Assembly: GCA_017449525.1 (NCBI GenBank)
Contig: JAFTFL010000013.1
Coordinates: 1 to 64,000, forward strand
Reading direction: 5' to 3'
Length of the DNA stretch: 64,000 bases
From: Bacteroidales bacterium
GTDB taxonomy: Bacteria; Bacteroidota; Bacteroidia; Bacteroidales; P3
A program made the position numbers and the translations under genes. The notes under the pieces were generated by a model that made no database searches, had not been told where the DNA came from, and saw only the letters and a list, made by a program, of their open reading frames with translations. Each line of letters opens with the position of its first letter. Position 1 is the stretch's first letter. Positions 60,914-64,000 of this stretch are shown here, one piece after another.

Positions 60914-60967
60914 CAGTGGTGAAGTAACTGTAATATAGTACTGAAGCTCGCATATTATTCCAATATT

Positions 60968-61435
60968 ATGAGAAAAGCTAAACCAAAGAAAAGAATCATC
61001 CTGCCAGATCCTAAATACAACGAGGTGCTCGTTACCAAGTTCGTGAACAATCTGATGATGGGCGGTAAGAAAACGACTGCCTACAAGATTTTCTACGAGG
61101 CTATCGATGTGGTGGCAGACCGCACGAAGGAAGATGGTTTGGAAGTATGGAAGAAGGCGCTGGCCAACGTTACACCGTCTGTTGAGGTGCGTTCGCGCCG
61201 TATTGGAGGTGCAACCTTCCAGATCCCGACCGAGATACGCCCCGAGCGTAAGCAGTCGATAGGTATGAAGAACCTCATCGGTTTCTCACGCAAACGCAAC
61301 GAGAAGACGATGGCCCTGAAGCTCGCCGCCGAAATTCAGGCAGCTTATAAGGAAGAGGGTGCAGCCTTCAAGCGCAAGGAGGATATCCACCGTATGGCCG
61401 AGGCTAACAAGGCATTCTCGCACTTCAGAGCATAA
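60968..61435 (+). CDS. rpsG: Ribosomal protein S7
   Basis: This 155-residue protein is a 30S assembly protein that binds the 3' domain of 16S r[43 protein letters not shown] and [20 protein letters not shown] are typical of S7. It lies 54 nt after rpsL. Confidence 0.97.
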   Translation: MRKAKPKKRIILPDPKYNEVLVTKFVNNLMMGGKKTTAYKIFYEAIDVVADRTKEDGLEVWKKALANVTPSVEVRSRRIGGATFQIPTEIRPERKQSIGMKNLIGFSRKRNEKTMALKLAAEIQAAYKEEGAAFKRKEDIHRMAEANKAFSHFRA

Positions 61436-61539
61436 CACAAGAGTCGTCAGAACAACGATATCATCACTACAGTTAGATATTGCCAAACAGATTGTTCTCC
61501 CATATCAACACAAGCACAACTAAAAGACCACAGTAACAC

Positions 61540-63630
61540 ATGTCCGACTTACACTATACGCGCAACATAGGCATTATGGCTCACATAGACGCTGGCAAAA
61601 CAACGACTACGGAGCGTATATTGTATTACACGGGCAAGAACTACAAGTTGGGTGAGACCCACGAAGGTTCTGCTACGATGGACTGGATGGTGCAGGAACA
61701 GGAACGTGGTATTACAATCACATCGGCTGCTACGACGGTCTACTGGGACTGGCAAGGCGGACGTTACAAGTACAACATCATCGATACTCCAGGTCATGTG
61801 GACTTCACCGTGGAGGTGGAGCGTTCACTTCGGGTGCTGGATGGGGCAATAGCTATCTTCTGCGCCGTCGGAGGCGTTGAGCCTCAGTCTGAAACTGTAT
61901 GGCGTCAGGCTGACAAGTACGGCGTTCCGCGCATCGCGTTCGTCAATAAGATGGACCGCTCTGGTGCGGATTTCTTCTCAGTTCTTGCTCAAATCAAGGA
62001 GCGACTCGGTGCAAACCCAATCCCCATCGAAATACCCATAGGACAGGAAGACCTCTTCAAGGGAGTAGTCAATCTCATTACCAATAAGGCTCTCATCTGG
62101 GATGAAAGCTCGAATGGAACGAAGTTCTACGAGGTTCCGATGCCAGAAGATTTGAAGGGCATAGCAGCAGAGTATCGTCAGAAACTCATTGAAGGAGTGG
62201 CCGAGGAGAATGAGGTGTTGATGGAGAAGTTCTTTGAGGATCCCGACTCGATAACCGAGGAGGAGATAATTGCCGAGATACGCAAGGCTACGCTCGAAAT
62301 GCGCATCACTCCAGTGATGTGTGGTTCGGCATTTAAGAACAAAGGCATCCAGACGCTTCTTGACGCTGTCGCAGCATTCCTTCCCAGCCCACTTGACATG
62401 AAGGCAGTGGAGGGTGTGAATCCTAAGACAGAAAAGGAAGAGACACGTAGCATAGATGCCAAGGCTCCGTTCTCGGCTCTTGCATTCAAGATTGCGACTG
62501 ACCCCTACGTTGGTCGCCTGTGCTTCTTTAGAGTCTACTCGGGCTCGCTGGAGGCTGGGTCGTATGTCTTCAATGCGAATACGGGCAAGAAAGAGCGCAT
62601 TTCGCGCATCATGCAAATGCACTCCAACAAGCAAAACCCCTTGGAAATTATTGAGGCAGGTGATATTGGAGCCGCCATAGGATTCAAAGATATCAAGACT
62701 GGGCACACATTGTGTGATGAGCAACATCCCATCGTTCTTGAGACTATGAAGTTCCCCGACCCTGTAATCAGCATTGCTGTAGAGCCGCACACGCAGGCTG
62801 AGATGGACAAGCTTACAAATGCCCTCTCTAAGCTTGCAGAAGAAGACCCCACGTTCAAGTTTAAGACAGACGAGGTGTCTGGACAGACGATTATCAGTGG
62901 GATGGGCGAACTACACTTGGATATCATTGTGGACCGCCTGCGTCGTGAGTTTGGAGTGGAGGTTACTATTGGCCGTCCAGAGGTGGCATATAAGGAATCT
63001 ATCACCACCACAGTTCAGCACCATGAGATTTATAAGAAGCAGACTGGTGGTAAGGGTAAGTTTGCAGACATCCTCTTTGAGATTGGTCCGGCAGATGATG
63101 GATTTGTTGGACTGCAGTTTATCAATGAAGTAAGAGGAGGAAACATACCCAAGGAGTTCATCCCTGCCATAGAGAAAGGTTTCAAGATATCGATGCAGAA
63201 TGGTGTGCTGGCTGGCTATCCCCTTGATAGTCTTAAGGTGAAGGTGCTCGATGGTTCGTTCCATCCTGTAGACTCCGACCAGCTATCCTTTGAGGTGTGT
63301 GCTCAGATAGGGTTCAAGGCAGCATGTAGAAAGGCTAATCCAGTGCTTCTGGAACCCATCATGAAGTTGGAGGTGCTTACACCAGATGCTTATGTAGGCG
63401 ATGTTACCAGTGATTTGAACCGTCGCAGGGGTGTGTTAGAGAACATCACCGCAAAAGTTGGTGTACAGGCTATCCATGCCAAGGTTCCTTTGGAGCAAAT
63501 GTTTGGCTATGTTACTGCGCTACGCACTATCACATCTGGACGAGCAAACTCTACCATGGAGTTCAGCCACTATGCTGAAATTTCACGAGAACAACAAGAA
63601 TCTATATTGAAGAATAAATCAATTAATTAA
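61540..63630 (+). CDS. fusA: Elongation factor G
   Basis: This 696-residue GTPase drives ribosomal translocation. The G1 motif [16 protein letters not shown]2/G3 ([27 protein letters not shown]) and G4 ([11 protein letters not shown]) are intact. Domains II to V are present to the normal C-terminus ([15 protein letters not shown]). It sits in the str operon between rpsG and rpsJ, though the gene could be one of several EF-G paralogues; position favours the housekeeping copy. Confidence 0.95.
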   Translation: MSDLHYTRNIGIMAHIDAGKTTTTERILYYTGKNYKLGETHEGSATMDWMVQEQERGITITSAATTVYWDWQGGRYKYNIIDTPGHVDFTVEVERSLRVLDGAIAIFCAVGGVEPQSETVWRQADKYGVPRIAFVNKMDRSGADFFSVLAQIKERLGANPIPIEIPIGQEDLFKGVVNLITNKALIWDESSNGTKFYEVPMPEDLKGIAAEYRQKLIEGVAEENEVLMEKFFEDPDSITEEEIIAEIRKATLEMRITPVMCGSAFKNKGIQTLLDAVAAFLPSPLDMKAVEGVNPKTEKEETRSIDAKAPFSALAFKIATDPYVGRLCFFRVYSGSLEAGSYVFNANTGKKERISRIMQMHSNKQNPLEIIEAGDIGAAIGFKDIKTGHTLCDEQHPIVLETMKFPDPVISIAVEPHTQAEMDKLTNALSKLAEEDPTFKFKTDEVSGQTIISGMGELHLDIIVDRLRREFGVEVTIGRPEVAYKESITTTVQHHEIYKKQTGGKGKFADILFEIGPADDGFVGLQFINEVRGGNIPKEFIPAIEKGFKISMQNGVLAGYPLDSLKVKVLDGSFHPVDSDQLSFEVCAQIGFKAACRKANPVLLEPIMKLEVLTPDAYVGDVTSDLNRRRGVLENITAKVGVQAIHAKVPLEQMFGYVTALRTITSGRANSTMEFSHYAEISREQQESILKNKSIN

Positions 63631-63633
63631 GCC

Positions 63634-63942
63634 GTGAGTCAAAGAATTAGAATTAAACTAAAGTCTTACGATCACATCTTGGTGGACAAGTCTGCTGAGA
63701 AGATTGTAAAAACAGTCAAGATGACAGGAGCGGTGGTAAATGGACCTATTCCATTGCCGACTAACAAGAAAATCTTTACTGTCAACCGCTCAACGTTTGT
63801 CAACAAGAAGGCAAGAGAGCAATTCCAGCTCTGCTCCTACAAAAGATTAATGGATATCGTCATTAATGACAGATCGAAAACCATTGATGCTTTGATGAAG
63901 CTTGAGTTGCCCAGCGGAGTTGAAGTTGAGATTAAGGTATGA
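63634..63942 (+). CDS. rpsJ: Ribosomal protein S10
   Basis: This 102-residue protein is a 30S subunit and NusE antitermination factor. It starts at GTG 63634 ([20 protein letters not shown]), 3 nt after the fusA stop; [20 protein letters not shown] is the conserved S10 segment. The downstream S10/spc operon lies outside the window. Confidence 0.96.
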   Translation: MSQRIRIKLKSYDHILVDKSAEKIVKTVKMTGAVVNGPIPLPTNKKIFTVNRSTFVNKKAREQFQLCSYKRLMDIVINDRSKTIDALMKLELPSGVEVEIKV

Positions 63943-64000
63943 GAGAAATCAGCCAATGTTGTAATGATACGCTGATAATAATAAAGAAAAGAAATGTCAG

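Overview
The window is bacterial chromosome from the order Bacteroidales, probably Prevotellaceae or a close relative. Three things point there. Nearly every recognisable promoter carries the Bacteroidetes -7 element TAnnTTTG instead of a sigma70 -10 box. The gene set includes gldH, ricT next to a delta-prime subunit gene, Panacea-domain antitoxins and DUF2693/DUF2958 proteins. The str operon runs rpsL-rpsG-fusA-rpsJ. The species cannot be named from sequence alone.

1-18.1 kb is the late region of a siphovirus-like prophage on the + strand: major capsid protein with a C-terminal BACON/Ig-like domain, four small connector and tail-completion proteins, tail tube, a tail-assembly chaperone with a -1 frameshift site, a 1655-residue tape measure, distal tail protein, tail hub, two Mtd-N-type fibres, then a lysis block (membrane coiled-coil protein, M15 peptidase endolysin, candidate unimolecular spanin). 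18.1-23.2 kb is an accessory block: HTH protein, HigBA with a metallopeptidase-bearing HigA, an ImmA/IrrE-DUF4411 pair and a Panacea/transmembrane pair. 23.4-27 kb holds packaging genes (ParB-like, small and large terminase) behind a Gly-rich gene that is fused by an apparent deletion to the 3' end of a PAPS-reductase-like gene. 27-29.5 kb has two more Panacea modules. 29.6-32.2 kb has a repressor, divergent small genes and a DNA methyltransferase. A tRNA-Ala gene at 32.3 kb marks the edge of the mobile region. No integrase or portal gene is visible, so the prophage continues to the left or is composite.

32.5-53.9 kb is ordinary core chromosome: PrsW-type protease, Fe-S (CCG) protein, YhcC-like radical SAM enzyme, FecCD-type ABC importer, DNA polymerase III delta-prime, ricT, gldH, PBP1A, rlmN, a lipoprotein nitroreductase, an LTA-synthase-like enzyme, FMN-binding and DUF2147 exported proteins, a two-gene RND efflux system and a C69 dipeptidase.

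54.4-57.6 kb (- strand) is an unusual operon: a CHASE2-like membrane sensor, a secreted caspase-family protease and a putative outer-membrane barrel, behind a long leader holding a structured repeat. 57.6-60.4 kb is low in genes: a second copy of the structured repeat, a pseudogene with several lesions and a palindrome array. 60.5-63.9 kb is the str/S10 ribosomal region (rpsL, rpsG, fusA, rpsJ), running off the right edge.

The most interesting parts are the density of toxin-antitoxin modules inside the mobile region (five, three with Panacea antitoxins), the CHASE2-caspase-barrel operon, the covarying intergenic element and several recoding signals in the tail genes.
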